Shown here: in pieces, positions 6,105 through 12,794 of the stretch
Layout of the letters: every line of letters begins with the position of its first letter
Position numbering within the stretch: position 1 is the stretch's first letter
Source of the DNA: JAGQTE01 sp964648005
GTDB taxonomy: Bacteria > Actinomycetota > Acidimicrobiia > Acidimicrobiales > Acidimicrobilacustridaceae
Assembly (NCBI GenBank): GCA_964648005.1
Contig: CAZYKR010000116.1
Coordinates: 1 to 12,794 of the forward strand
Reading direction: 5' to 3'
Length of the DNA: 12,794 nucleotides
Notes under the pieces: generated by a model
Seen by the model: only the letters and a program-made list of their open reading frames with translations
Databases searched by the model: none
What the model was told of the DNA's origin: nothing
Translations under genes and position numbers: made by a program

Positions 6105-8606
6105 GTGAGCGACACGGGCGGATCGACGATGCCGCCGGCCGGTTGGTACGACGACCCTGACGTCCCCGGCGCGAAACGGTGGTGGGACGGCGCGTCCTGG
6201 ACCGAGCATCGCTGGACCCCGCCGCAGCAACCAGCGCCGTTGCAGCCGGTCGTCTCGTCGCGGCCGCAGCCGCAGCCGCAGCCGCCGACACCGACGCCGA
6301 CGCAACCGGTCGCCTCCTCGGCGCCGCCCCCGGATGCCGAGGTGGGAACGACACGGCGCGAGGTCGGCTTCGGCGGTCCGGCCAAGAGCCTGCTCGCCGA
6401 GGCCGACGGCGTCGCGCACCAGTTGCGAGACACGGTCGCCGCCCAGACCGAACTTGCCGGCGCGCTGCACCAGCGGGTTGCGCAGCTGCGCGCCGCCGGC
6501 GTGCGAGCGCTCCTCGCCGAGATCCCGATCGAGCGGTTGCAGGAGACGACCGAGGGGACGGTGCGGATCGGCCCGCTCGCAGCCGCCGGCTACCGCACCG
6601 TCGCCCACGTGCTGGCGGCGTCGCCGCAGGCGCTCGATGCGGTGCCGGGTGTCGGCCCGCAGACGGCAACCCAGGTGGTGGCGGCAGCCCGCCAGCTCGC
6701 GGCCGTCGTCGAGCAGCAGGTGCCCGTGCGGTTCGATCCCGACGCCCGACCGGCCGAGCAGACGGCGGTGCTCGCGGCGTTGGCGACGGCCGGACCGGCG
6801 CAGCGGTGGCTCGACGACCACGAGCACCAGGCCCGATCCGTCGTGGCGTCGTTGGCGGCCGACCGTGCCGCAGCTGCCGACGGCGCCGGTCGGTTGTCGA
6901 TGTTGGTCGCCGGTCGCGCCCGCAAGACGGCGGCGCGCGATGCCCTCACCCGACTCGCTGCGGTGCTCGACGCGCCCTCCACCCACGCGCTGCGCGCCGC
7001 AGCGGACGCGGCCAGCCTCGCCGCCGCGCCCCAGACCGAGGCGCTGTGGCAGGCCTTCGAGGCAGAACCCGCCGCCACGTACGCCCGCCTCGAGCAGTTG
7101 GGCGTCACCACCACGCAGACGGACGCGCAGGTCGGCCACCTCCCGGCCGCCATCGCCGAGGCGGTGGATGCGCAGCCGTTGGACACGTCCCGCCTCAACG
7201 TGGCGCTGCGCGGGTATCAGGCGTTCGGTGCGCGCTTCGCGCTCTGCCAGCGGCGGGCGATGCTCGGCGACGAGATGGGCCTCGGCAAGACGGTGCAAGC
7301 CATCGCCGCCATGGCACACCTCGCCAACGAGCCGGACGCCCCGACGCCGACACCGACGCCGCGGTTCCTCGTCGTGTCGCCGGCGAGCGTGTTGATCAAC
7401 TGGGACAGCGAAGTGCGTCGCCACAGCGACCTGGTGCCGGTCCGCCTCCACGGCGATGCTCGCGACCGTGCGCTGGCGCAGTGGTGGGCGGCGGGCGGCG
7501 TCGGGCTCACCACGTTCGAGACGCTGCGATCCCTCGAGCCGCCCGAGGGCGCAGACTCGCCGGCGACGGCGGGGGACGCCTCGTTGCCCGACGCGTCGCC
7601 TCGCCTGGCGATGCTCGTCGTGGACGAGGCGCACTACGCCAAGAACCCGAGCGCTCGACGCTCGAAGGCCGTGCAGCGCTGGTCCGGGTTCGCCGACCGC
7701 GTGCTGTTCATGTCGGGGACGCCCATGGAGAACCGGGTGGAGGAGTTCCGCACGCTCGTCGGCTACCTCCAGCCGGACATCGCCCAGCGGGTCCGGGCCA
7801 TCGACGGACTCGCCGGCGCCGCGGCCTTTCGGGAGGCGGTGGCGCCGGTGTACCTGCGCCGCAACACCGACGACGTCCTCACGGAGCTCCCCGAGCGCAT
7901 CGAGGCCGCCGACTGGGTGGAGCTCGGGTCCTCGGACGGTGCGGCCTACCGAGAGGCGGTGGCATCGGGGAACTTCATGGCGATGCGCCGCGCCGCCTAC
8001 GTCCCCGGCACGCCCCAGGGATCGGCCAAGCTCGACCGGCTCGCCGAGCTGCTGGACGAGTGCGCCGCCGAGGGCGCCAAGGTGCTGGTGTTCTCGTTCT
8101 TCCTCGACGTGCTCGACACGGTGGCGGCCCTCGCCGGGGACCGCACGTTCGGGCCGCTCACCGGTGCGCTGGCTCCGGCCGACCGCCAAGCGCTCGTCGA
8201 TGCCTTCACGACCGCACCGGGCCCCGCCGTCCTCGTCAGCCAGATCCAGGCCGGCGGGGTCGGGCTGAACGTCCAGGCAGCATCGGTCGTCGTGCTGTGC
8301 GAACCGCAGTGGAAGCCATCGACCGAGGAGCAGGCCATCGCCCGGGCCCACCGCATGGGCCAGACCCGGCCGGTGCGGGTGCACCGCCTGCTCGCCGCCG
8401 ACACCGTCGACGCCTGGATGGTGCAGCTCGTCGCCGCCAAGACCGAGCTCTTCGACAGCTTCGCCCGCCCCAGCGAGGTGAAGCTCGCGAGCGAGCTCGC
8501 CGTCGACGTGTCGAGCCTTCCCGCCGTCGAGCAGGTGGCGTCCGAAGCGCAGGCCGAGACCCTGATCATCGAGCGCGAGCGTGCCCGCCTCGGTCTGACG
8601 CCGTGA
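6105..8606 (+). CDS. SNF2-family DEAD/DEAH helicase with N-terminal DUF2510 motif and helix-hairpin-helix
   Basis: An 833-residue SWI2/SNF2 ATPase, expected to translocate on double-stranded DNA and remodel or displace bound proteins. Domains in order: DUF2510-like motif (about 10-40: GWYDDPDVPG, RWWDG, WTEH); Pro/Gln/Thr-rich linker (about 41-75); coiled, Ala-rich helical region; helix-hairpin-helix around residues 155-200 (VPGVG at 180-184), probably contacting DNA; Ala/Arg-rich helical segment; then the helicase core. Core motifs: I GDEMGLGKT (388-396), II DEAH (507-510), III SGTPMEN (537-543), a following YLRRNTDDV segment typical of SNF2, V QAGGVGLN (715-722) and VI QAIARAHRMGQ (743-753). 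All residues needed for ATP hydrolysis are present. A GTG start is used; ATG at 6129 is an alternative and also precedes DUF2510. The only purine-rich tract is ~19 bases upstream, too far for a ribosome site, so a leaderless start (TAAGAC at 6090-6095) is possible. Specific role unknown. Confidence 0.9.
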   Translation: MSDTGGSTMPPAGWYDDPDVPGAKRWWDGASWTEHRWTPPQQPAPLQPVVSSRPQPQPQPPTPTPTQPVASSAPPPDAEVGTTRREVGFGGPAKSLLAEADGVAHQLRDTVAAQTELAGALHQRVAQLRAAGVRALLAEIPIERLQETTEGTVRIGPLAAAGYRTVAHVLAASPQALDAVPGVGPQTATQVVAAARQLAAVVEQQVPVRFDPDARPAEQTAVLAALATAGPAQRWLDDHEHQARSVVASLAADRAAAADGAGRLSMLVAGRARKTAARDALTRLAAVLDAPSTHALRAAADAASLAAAPQTEALWQAFEAEPAATYARLEQLGVTTTQTDAQVGHLPAAIAEAVDAQPLDTSRLNVALRGYQAFGARFALCQRRAMLGDEMGLGKTVQAIAAMAHLANEPDAPTPTPTPRFLVVSPASVLINWDSEVRRHSDLVPVRLHGDARDRALAQWWAAGGVGLTTFETLRSLEPPEGADSPATAGDASLPDASPRLAMLVVDEAHYAKNPSARRSKAVQRWSGFADRVLFMSGTPMENRVEEFRTLVGYLQPDIAQRVRAIDGLAGAAAFREAVAPVYLRRNTDDVLTELPERIEAADWVELGSSDGAAYREAVASGNFMAMRRAAYVPGTPQGSAKLDRLAELLDECAAEGAKVLVFSFFLDVLDTVAALAGDRTFGPLTGALAPADRQALVDAFTTAPGPAVLVSQIQAGGVGLNVQAASVVVLCEPQWKPSTEEQAIARAHRMGQTRPVRVHRLLAADTVDAWMVQLVAAKTELFDSFARPSEVKLASELAVDVSSLPAVEQVASEAQAETLIIERERARLGLTP

Positions 8607-8671
8607 GTTCTCGGGGTGCTGACCCGGGCGCTGCCGTGGCGGTGCCACGAGGTCCGACGGGACCTGCGGCG

Positions 8672-8680
8672 TAACCTGCA
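8672..8680 (+). promoter_or_regulatory. Candidate leaderless promoter (-10 TAACCT) of the CMD-family gene
   Basis: TAACCTGCA ends 5 bases before the ATG at 8686 and no Shine-Dalgarno is present. TAACCT fits the actinobacterial TANNNT -10 consensus, and its spacing would place transcription start at or next to the start codon. No clear -35 is seen. A small hairpin, AGGTCC/GGACCT with a 4-base loop (8650-8665), lies just upstream. Confidence 0.45.
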
Positions 8681-8685
8681 GTGCC

Positions 8686-9171
8686 ATGGCACGCATCGAC
8701 TTCCCGGACCGGGGCATGGGGGAGCACATCGACTGGGCGCTGCTGCGCACCGACATGGCGATCGGCATGGGGCAGTTCTCCGAGGCCGTCTACGGCAACA
8801 CCCAGCTCAGCCTGCGCGAGCGTGAAGCGGCCCGCTGGACGATCGCCATCATCAACGACTGCGTCGTGTGTCAGGGCACGCGTGCCGCGCACGCCGAGGC
8901 CGGGCACGTCACCGAGGGCTTCTACGCCGAGGTGGAGGACTGGCGCACGTCCGACGCCCTGACCGAGCGCGAGCGCCTCGCCGCCGAGTTCGCCGAGCGC
9001 TTCGCCCTCGACCACCAGGCGATGGACGACGCGTTCTGGGAGCGCATGCACGCCGCCTACCGAGACGACGAGCTCGCCGACCTCAGCATCTGCTGCGGCA
9101 TGTTCCTGGGGCTCGGCCGCACGATGGCCGTCGTCGGCGTGCGCGCCCCCGACGAGCGCATCGAGGTCTGA
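8686..9171 (+). CDS. Carboxymuconolactone decarboxylase / AhpD-like family protein
   Basis: A 161-residue all-helical protein of the CMD/AhpD-like family, whose members act as decarboxylases or as thiol-based alkylhydroperoxide reductases. The diagnostic segment is WTIAIINDCVVCQGTRAAH (51-69): a CxxC pair at Cys59 and Cys62 in the active-site helix. In AhpD the proton-relay His follows the second Cys by four residues; here that place is occupied by Arg and the nearest His is at 69, so redox activity may differ. The second half (LTERERLAAEFAERFALDH, about 92-110) repeats the family's second helix pattern. No peroxiredoxin, AhpC or protocatechuate-pathway gene is adjacent, so function is open. 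The gene follows the helicase by 79 bases, has a candidate promoter of its own, and converges on the antiporter gene with only 21 bases between stop codons. Confidence 0.85.
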   Translation: MARIDFPDRGMGEHIDWALLRTDMAIGMGQFSEAVYGNTQLSLREREAARWTIAIINDCVVCQGTRAAHAEAGHVTEGFYAEVEDWRTSDALTERERLAAEFAERFALDHQAMDDAFWERMHAAYRDDELADLSICCGMFLGLGRTMAVVGVRAPDERIEV

Positions 9172-9192
9172 CGCGCCGACTCCCCGACGGCC

Positions 9193-10932
9193 TCAACCGA
9201 CGAGCGCGAACCGTCGGCCGGCGGTGGCCTGGCGACGCAGGCCGGGGCGGAGGTCCACGGTGCCGTTGGGGCGAACCGTGGCGATGGGTAGAGCGTCATC
9301 GGGCAGCGCCGAGCCCTCGGGCACCTCGATCACCCGCGCGCCGCGGTCGACACGCTCGGCGATGGCGTCGAGGGTGACCCCGTCGTCGAACGCCTGCGGT
9401 GCCTGGTGCAGCGGGTGGGCCAGACGCCCTGCCGCCGCGTCGAGATCGGTCGGCACCCGCAGGACGTGGCGGCGGCCCAGGAGCTCGACGAGGTCGGCGG
9501 TCATCATCGTGACCACCGGGTTCGGTCGGGTGGCGATGACCGCCTTCTCGATGCCGGCGTCGATGATCGCCTCCTCCAGCTCCTGTTCGGACTCGAGCAG
9601 CGGCAGCTCGGGCACCCCGTTGGCATCGTCGACGGCACCCTGCACGCGCGCCGTGATCACCACGACCGGCGCGCCGGCGTCGCGCAGGCGCGCCGCCAGG
9701 TCGAACACCCACGGTGCGTCCCCGACGAACGCCACGCCCGTCGGTGCCGCCCGCGCCACCTGCAACAGGCGGGCGACCGGCCGCGCGGTCAGCCCGTACA
9801 CGACGCCCGTGCCCAAGATGACGCCGAACACCACCGGCGACACCAGTGACGCGTCGATGCCCGACTGCTCCAGCGTCCCGGAGAACTGCGCCGCCGTGGC
9901 CGCCGCCACGATGCCGCGGGGGTCCATCCAGGCGATCATGCCGCGGTCGCGCCAGGGCACCTTCGAGCCGAGCAGCGACGCCAGCGCCCCGATCGGACGC
10001 ACGACGATGACCAGCACCGCCACGAGCACGACGATCGTCCAGAACCGCGCCTCGAGGGCGTCGACGTCCACCAGCGCCCCGAGCAGGATGAACAGGATGC
10101 CGATGATCAGCACCTCGAGGGTCTCGCCGAAGCCGGAGATGCGCGCCGTCGGCACCAGCCGTTGGTTGGCGGCCACGACGCCGAGCGTCACGGTGGCGAA
10201 CAGCCCTGCTTCGGACAGCAGCGTCTCGGCGACGCCGAAGGCGGCGACGGCGAACAGCACGGCGACGGCGGCCTCCATGTTGTCCGTCACCAGGAACTTC
10301 GACAGCACCAGCACCAGGAGTCCGGCAGCGATCAGGCCGACGGCGACGCCCAACCCCAGTCGGCTGAACAGCTGCGCCAGCGCGTGGATCTCGCCGCGGT
10401 TGGTGGCGATGACGATGTTGAGCACGACCACGCCGACCGTGGCGCCGATCGGGTCGAGCACCGTGCCCTCCCACGCCAGGATCGAGCGCGTCGTCGCCCG
10501 GGGTCGAATGACCTCCAGCAGGGGACCGACGACCGTCGGGCCGGAGACGATCACGATGGCGCCGATCAGGGCGCTGATGCCCAGGCTGGCGTCGAAGAGC
10601 ATCCGCACCGCCGTGGTGGCGCCGATGAACGTGACCAGCGCCCCGACGGTGTTGAGGCGCAGCACCGGGCCACGCGCCTCACGGGGCAGGTCGGCCAGGC
10701 GCAGCTGCTGCGCGCTCTGGAACAGCAGCAGCGACACCAACAAGGTGACCAGTGGGAACAGCGTCTCGCCGAACAGCGCCTCGGGGTCGACCAGGCCGAG
10801 CCCGCCCCCGGCGATCATCCCAGCGGGCAGCAGCAGCAACAGCGACGGGAACCCGACGCGTCGGCCGATCCACTGCGCCCCGACGCCGAGGACGACGATC
10901 GTCGTCAGCCCGACGATGGCGTCGTCACCCAC
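9193..10932 (-). CDS. CPA-type cation:proton antiporter with C-terminal Rossmann/TrkA-N-like domain
   Basis: A 579-residue inner-membrane protein. Residues 1-390 form about 12 hydrophobic segments of a monovalent cation:proton antiporter that exchanges Na+ or K+ for H+. Transport-site helices read IVSGPTVVGPLLE (about 128-140) and WEGTVLDPIGA (154-164), the places where NhaP-type antiporters usually have a TDPV and an E-x-L-N-D motif; Glu155 and Asp160 are kept while the Asn is Leu. From memory, the GPTV / EG-x(3)-DPIGA pattern marks a recognised subgroup. Residues about 398-505 (VAFVGDAPWVFDLAARLRDAG and on) resemble a TrkA-N/RCK fold, but the usual GxGxxG is degenerate. The remaining C-terminus (VIEVPEG, PIATVRPNG) resembles the domain that follows in such antiporters. 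GTG start is used because the first membrane helix begins at once. A TAGGTT hexamer (minus strand 10979-10984) could be its -10. Confidence 0.88.
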   Translation of the reverse strand: MGDDAIVGLTTIVVLGVGAQWIGRRVGFPSLLLLLPAGMIAGGGLGLVDPEALFGETLFPLVTLLVSLLLFQSAQQLRLADLPREARGPVLRLNTVGALVTFIGATTAVRMLFDASLGISALIGAIVIVSGPTVVGPLLEVIRPRATTRSILAWEGTVLDPIGATVGVVVLNIVIATNRGEIHALAQLFSRLGLGVAVGLIAAGLLVLVLSKFLVTDNMEAAVAVLFAVAAFGVAETLLSEAGLFATVTLGVVAANQRLVPTARISGFGETLEVLIIGILFILLGALVDVDALEARFWTIVVLVAVLVIVVRPIGALASLLGSKVPWRDRGMIAWMDPRGIVAAATAAQFSGTLEQSGIDASLVSPVVFGVILGTGVVYGLTARPVARLLQVARAAPTGVAFVGDAPWVFDLAARLRDAGAPVVVITARVQGAVDDANGVPELPLLESEQELEEAIIDAGIEKAVIATRPNPVVTMMTADLVELLGRRHVLRVPTDLDAAAGRLAHPLHQAPQAFDDGVTLDAIAERVDRGARVIEVPEGSALPDDALPIATVRPNGTVDLRPGLRRQATAGRRFALVG

Positions 10933-11125
10933 GGCTCGCCGTCGCCTCGTCGCGCTGGAGCCGATCCACGGGCGGTGAACCTACCCGACGGCCTCCGTGT
11001 GCACGGCCGGCGAGTTCGTCCGCCGGTGCGGCGCGGCTGCAGATTGGCGACGCGCGTTGCCAGAACATGGTTGACTGGCGATCGGGCGGTAGCTGGGGCG
11101 GACCGACCAGGGGGACCACACCACG
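10933..11125. promoter_or_regulatory. Divergent intergenic region between antiporter and substrate-binding protein genes
   Basis: This region holds the 5' signals of two outward-facing genes. Visible are TAGGTT (10979-10984, minus strand) as a possible antiporter -10, TTGACT (11071-11076) as a possible -35 for the plus-strand gene without a properly spaced -10, and an inverted repeat TTGCCAG (11057-11063) / CTGGCGA (11075-11081) with one mismatch that could be an operator. The tract AGGGGGA (11109-11115), 10 bases before the ATG at 11126, is the likely ribosome binding site of the substrate-binding protein gene. Confidence 0.4.
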
Positions 11126-12794
11126 ATGACCGATCGATCCACGACGGCGCGCCGCCTGCGCTCCGCCGGACCCGTCGCTGCGGCCGTGCTCACGACGCTG
11201 GCCCTCTTGGGCGCGGCGTGCAGCTCGTCGTCCACCTCGTCCGGTTCGGGTGACACGCCCGGCACGGTCGAAGCCGCCACCGATGTGACGCTCGCCGCCG
11301 ATGGCCCGCCCCGCGCCGGCGGCACCTTGACCTTCGGGATGGCCGGCGAGACCGACGGCTACAACCCGACGCAGAACCGGTGGGCCGGCGACGGGACGAC
11401 GGTGGGGCTGACGATGTTCGACCCGCTGGCGGCCTACGCCGCCGACGGCAGCGCCGTGCCGTACCTCGCCGAGTCGTTCACGCCCAATGCCGACTTCACC
11501 CAGTGGACCATCCGACTGCGCGACGGCGTCACCTTCCACGACGGCACCGCGCTGCGTGCGGATGCGGTCAAGCGCACGATGGACGGTCTGCGCGCCTCGC
11601 CACTCACCGGTCCAGCGCTGGCACCGATCGAGTCCGTCGAGGTGACCGGTGACCTCACGCTGGTCGTCACCGCCTTCGAACCATGGGCGGCGTACCCGGT
11701 GAACCTCACGGGCCAGGCCGGCGTGGTGGCCGCTCCCTCCCAGCTCGACGATCCCGATGGCGCACGCGCCCCGGTCGGTACGGGCCCGTTCCGCTTCGTG
11801 TCGTGGGAGAACGACAAGGAACTGGTGGTCGAGCGCAACCCCGACTACTGGCGCACCGACACCGACGGCAACGCGCTGCCGTACCTCGACCAGATCGTGT
11901 TCCGACCGATCACCGAGGACTCCCAGCGCGTCGCCGGGCTCCAGACCGGCGAGCTCGACATGACGTGGTCGGCGACGGCGTCGACGGTGAGGCAGTTCCG
12001 TGACCTGGCGGCGGCGGGCGAGATCCAGCTGGTCGAGCAGGAGGGTCAGACCGAGGTGGCGTTCGTGATGCTGAACCTGGGCGCTGCGCCCTTCGATGAC
12101 CCTCGAGCCCGGTTGGCGCTCGCCCAGGCCACCGACGCCGACTCCTACGCCGGCGTGCTGGCCGAGGGGATCACCAACCCGGCCCGGACGTTGTTCCGGC
12201 CGGGGACGCGGTTCTTCTCCGACGTCGAGATCCCGGGGTACGACCCCGACGCCGCGCGCGCCACGCTCGCCGAGTACGAGGCCGACAAGGGTCCGTTGGC
12301 GTTCACGCTCAAGGTGCAGTCCACCCCCGGCGGCCGGGCCCAGGGCGAATTCCTCCAGCAGCTGTGGCAGCAGGTCGGCATGGACGTGACCGTCGAACAG
12401 GCCGAGGCCACCGCGTTCCTCGGCGAGACCGTCGTGGGCGACTTCGAGGCGGTCACCTGGGGGCAGTTCGGCTCGCCCGACCCCGACTACGAGCAGGTGT
12501 GGTGGCGCTCCTCGTCGTCGAAACCGGTGGGGGAGCTCAGCTTGAACTTCCCGCGCCACGCCGACCCGGCCACCGACGCCGCGGTCAACCTCGACGGGAC
12601 GGCGGGCAGCGATGGCGCGGCCGATTGCGCCGACGACTTCGGCCAGAGGCAGGGCGGCGGCGTGTGCGTGCACCAGGTGGCCGGCCGGCTCGTGACCGAG
12701 CTGGGCGCGCCCCTGGCCAGCGCCACCATCACCTACTGTGCCGGCGCCTGCCTCTACGCCATGACCGGCGCCGACGGCCGCTTCACCGTCGAGG
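11126..12794 (+). CDS. ABC transporter substrate-binding lipoprotein (SBP family 5), 3'-incomplete, with foreign-looking C-terminal region
   Basis: The frame is open from ATG 11126 to the window end (556 codons visible). Residues 1-32 are a lipoprotein signal: Arg-rich start, hydrophobic core VAAAVLTTLALLGAA and acceptor Cys32, followed by a Ser/Gly linker. From about 60 the protein matches family-5 peptide/nickel-type substrate-binding proteins: GGTLTFGMAGETDGYNPT, then YLAESFTPNADFTQWTIRLR, DGVTFHDGT, PVGTGPFRFVSWE, and ERNPDYWR with LPYLDQIVFRPI. It would capture a peptide or similar solute outside the membrane for an ABC importer whose permeases should lie downstream, out of view. The family likeness stops at about residue 487 (SLNFPRHADPATDAAV), where another ~80 residues would be expected. 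Instead the sequence becomes a cysteine-containing region ending in a carboxypeptidase-regulatory-like pattern. There is no frameshift or stop at the switch. Confidence 0.88.
   Translation, partial: MTDRSTTARRLRSAGPVAAAVLTTLALLGAACSSSSTSSGSGDTPGTVEAATDVTLAADGPPRAGGTLTFGMAGETDGYNPTQNRWAGDGTTVGLTMFDPLAAYAADGSAVPYLAESFTPNADFTQWTIRLRDGVTFHDGTALRADAVKRTMDGLRASPLTGPALAPIESVEVTGDLTLVVTAFEPWAAYPVNLTGQAGVVAAPSQLDDPDGARAPVGTGPFRFVSWENDKELVVERNPDYWRTDTDGNALPYLDQIVFRPITEDSQRVAGLQTGELDMTWSATASTVRQFRDLAAAGEIQLVEQEGQTEVAFVMLNLGAAPFDDPRARLALAQATDADSYAGVLAEGITNPARTLFRPGTRFFSDVEIPGYDPDAARATLAEYEADKGPLAFTLKVQSTPGGRAQGEFLQQLWQQVGMDVTVEQAEATAFLGETVVGDFEAVTWGQFGSPDPDYEQVWWRSSSSKPVGELSLNFPRHADPATDAAVNLDGTAGSDGAADCADDFGQRQGGGVCVHQVAGRLVTELGAPLASATITYCAGACLYAMTGADGRFTVE
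12587..12794 (+). other. Carboxypeptidase-regulatory-like (beta-sandwich) segment joined in frame to the substrate-binding protein
   Basis: Residues 488-556 of the same frame. After a Gly/Asp/Ala-rich stretch (488-500) come Cys501, Cys514, Cys538 and Cys542; the preceding protein has no cysteine apart from the lipid-bearing Cys32. VAGRLVTELGAPLASATITY and TGADGRFTV (about 518-555) follow the G-x-V-x-D-x-x-G-x-P-L-x-x-A-x-V, then T-x-x-D-G-x-F pattern of CarboxypepD_reg/SpaA-like beta-sandwich domains found in secreted proteins. The combination with SBP family 5 is not one I know. It may be a real fusion, a deletion between two exported-protein genes, or an assembly join near a contig end. Confidence 0.55.

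Noticed and set aside
3615..8768. A 1717-codon open frame on the minus strand, antisense to lon and the helicase gene
   Set aside because: It is a GC-rich shadow: the codon bias of the two plus-strand genes removes stop codons from this antisense frame. The translation is rich in Arg, Gly, His and Gln with no recognisable domain, whereas the opposite strand encodes complete Lon and SNF2 proteins.
11061..11075. LexA/SOS-box-like AGAACATGGTTG
   Set aside because: The two half-sites are one base too close for the actinobacterial GAAC-N4-GTTC consensus and the right half does not match.
10925..12673. A 582-codon minus-strand open frame antisense to the substrate-binding protein gene
   Set aside because: Repetitive Arg/Gly/His/Val composition without domains, opposite a clear lipoprotein with signal peptide and family-5 motifs.
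1..12794. Defence island, prophage, CRISPR array or toxin-antitoxin system
   Set aside because: Apart from the SNF2 ATPase, no partner nuclease, methylase, cas gene, integrase, direct-repeat array or short toxin-like gene was found on either strand.

Overview
The window is a high-GC (roughly 70% by eye), tightly packed bacterial segment with ten protein-coding genes, two of them cut by the window ends. The gene set points to an actinobacterium: a deazaflavin/flavin PPOX-type oxidoreductase, a DUF2510 domain, a FadD12-like acyl-CoA synthetase, GTG starts, and several starts that look leaderless. The class Acidimicrobiia is a reasonable guess but is inference only. No tRNA, rRNA, CRISPR array, transposase, integrase or phage gene was seen, and no gap between genes exceeds about 240 bases.

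Region 1 (1-3462, all minus strand, transcribed right to left): a 181-residue protein of unknown function with a possible ribbon-helix-helix C-terminus, an isoprenylcysteine carboxylmethyltransferase-family membrane protein, a three-histidine-box membrane desaturase/hydroxylase resembling CrtR-type beta-carotene hydroxylases, a PPOX-fold flavin/F420 oxidoreductase, and the N-terminal 294 residues of an acyl-CoA synthetase. Four of these five could serve lipid or isoprenoid modification.

Region 2 (3463-8606, plus strand): a palindrome-rich divergent control region, then an intact ATP-dependent Lon protease with a good ribosome binding site. A 15-bp perfect inverted repeat separates it from a SNF2-family helicase with an unusual N-terminus (DUF2510 motif, then helix-hairpin-helix).

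Region 3 (8686-12794): a carboxymuconolactone decarboxylase/AhpD-like protein (plus) converges on a CPA-type cation:proton antiporter with a C-terminal nucleotide-binding-like domain (minus). Divergent from the antiporter is a family-5 ABC-transporter substrate-binding lipoprotein (plus). Its frame stays open to the window end, but its last ~70 visible residues no longer look like a substrate-binding protein. They look like a cysteine-containing carboxypeptidase-regulatory-like domain, which suggests a gene fusion, a deletion, or an assembly join.

The most unusual signals are that in-frame chimera, a shared TARCCTGCA element 4-6 bases upstream of three start codons (probable leaderless promoters), the tandem CCGA-A-TCGG palindromes ahead of lon, and the DUF2510-HhH-SNF2 architecture. 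No complete new defence or mobile system is visible.
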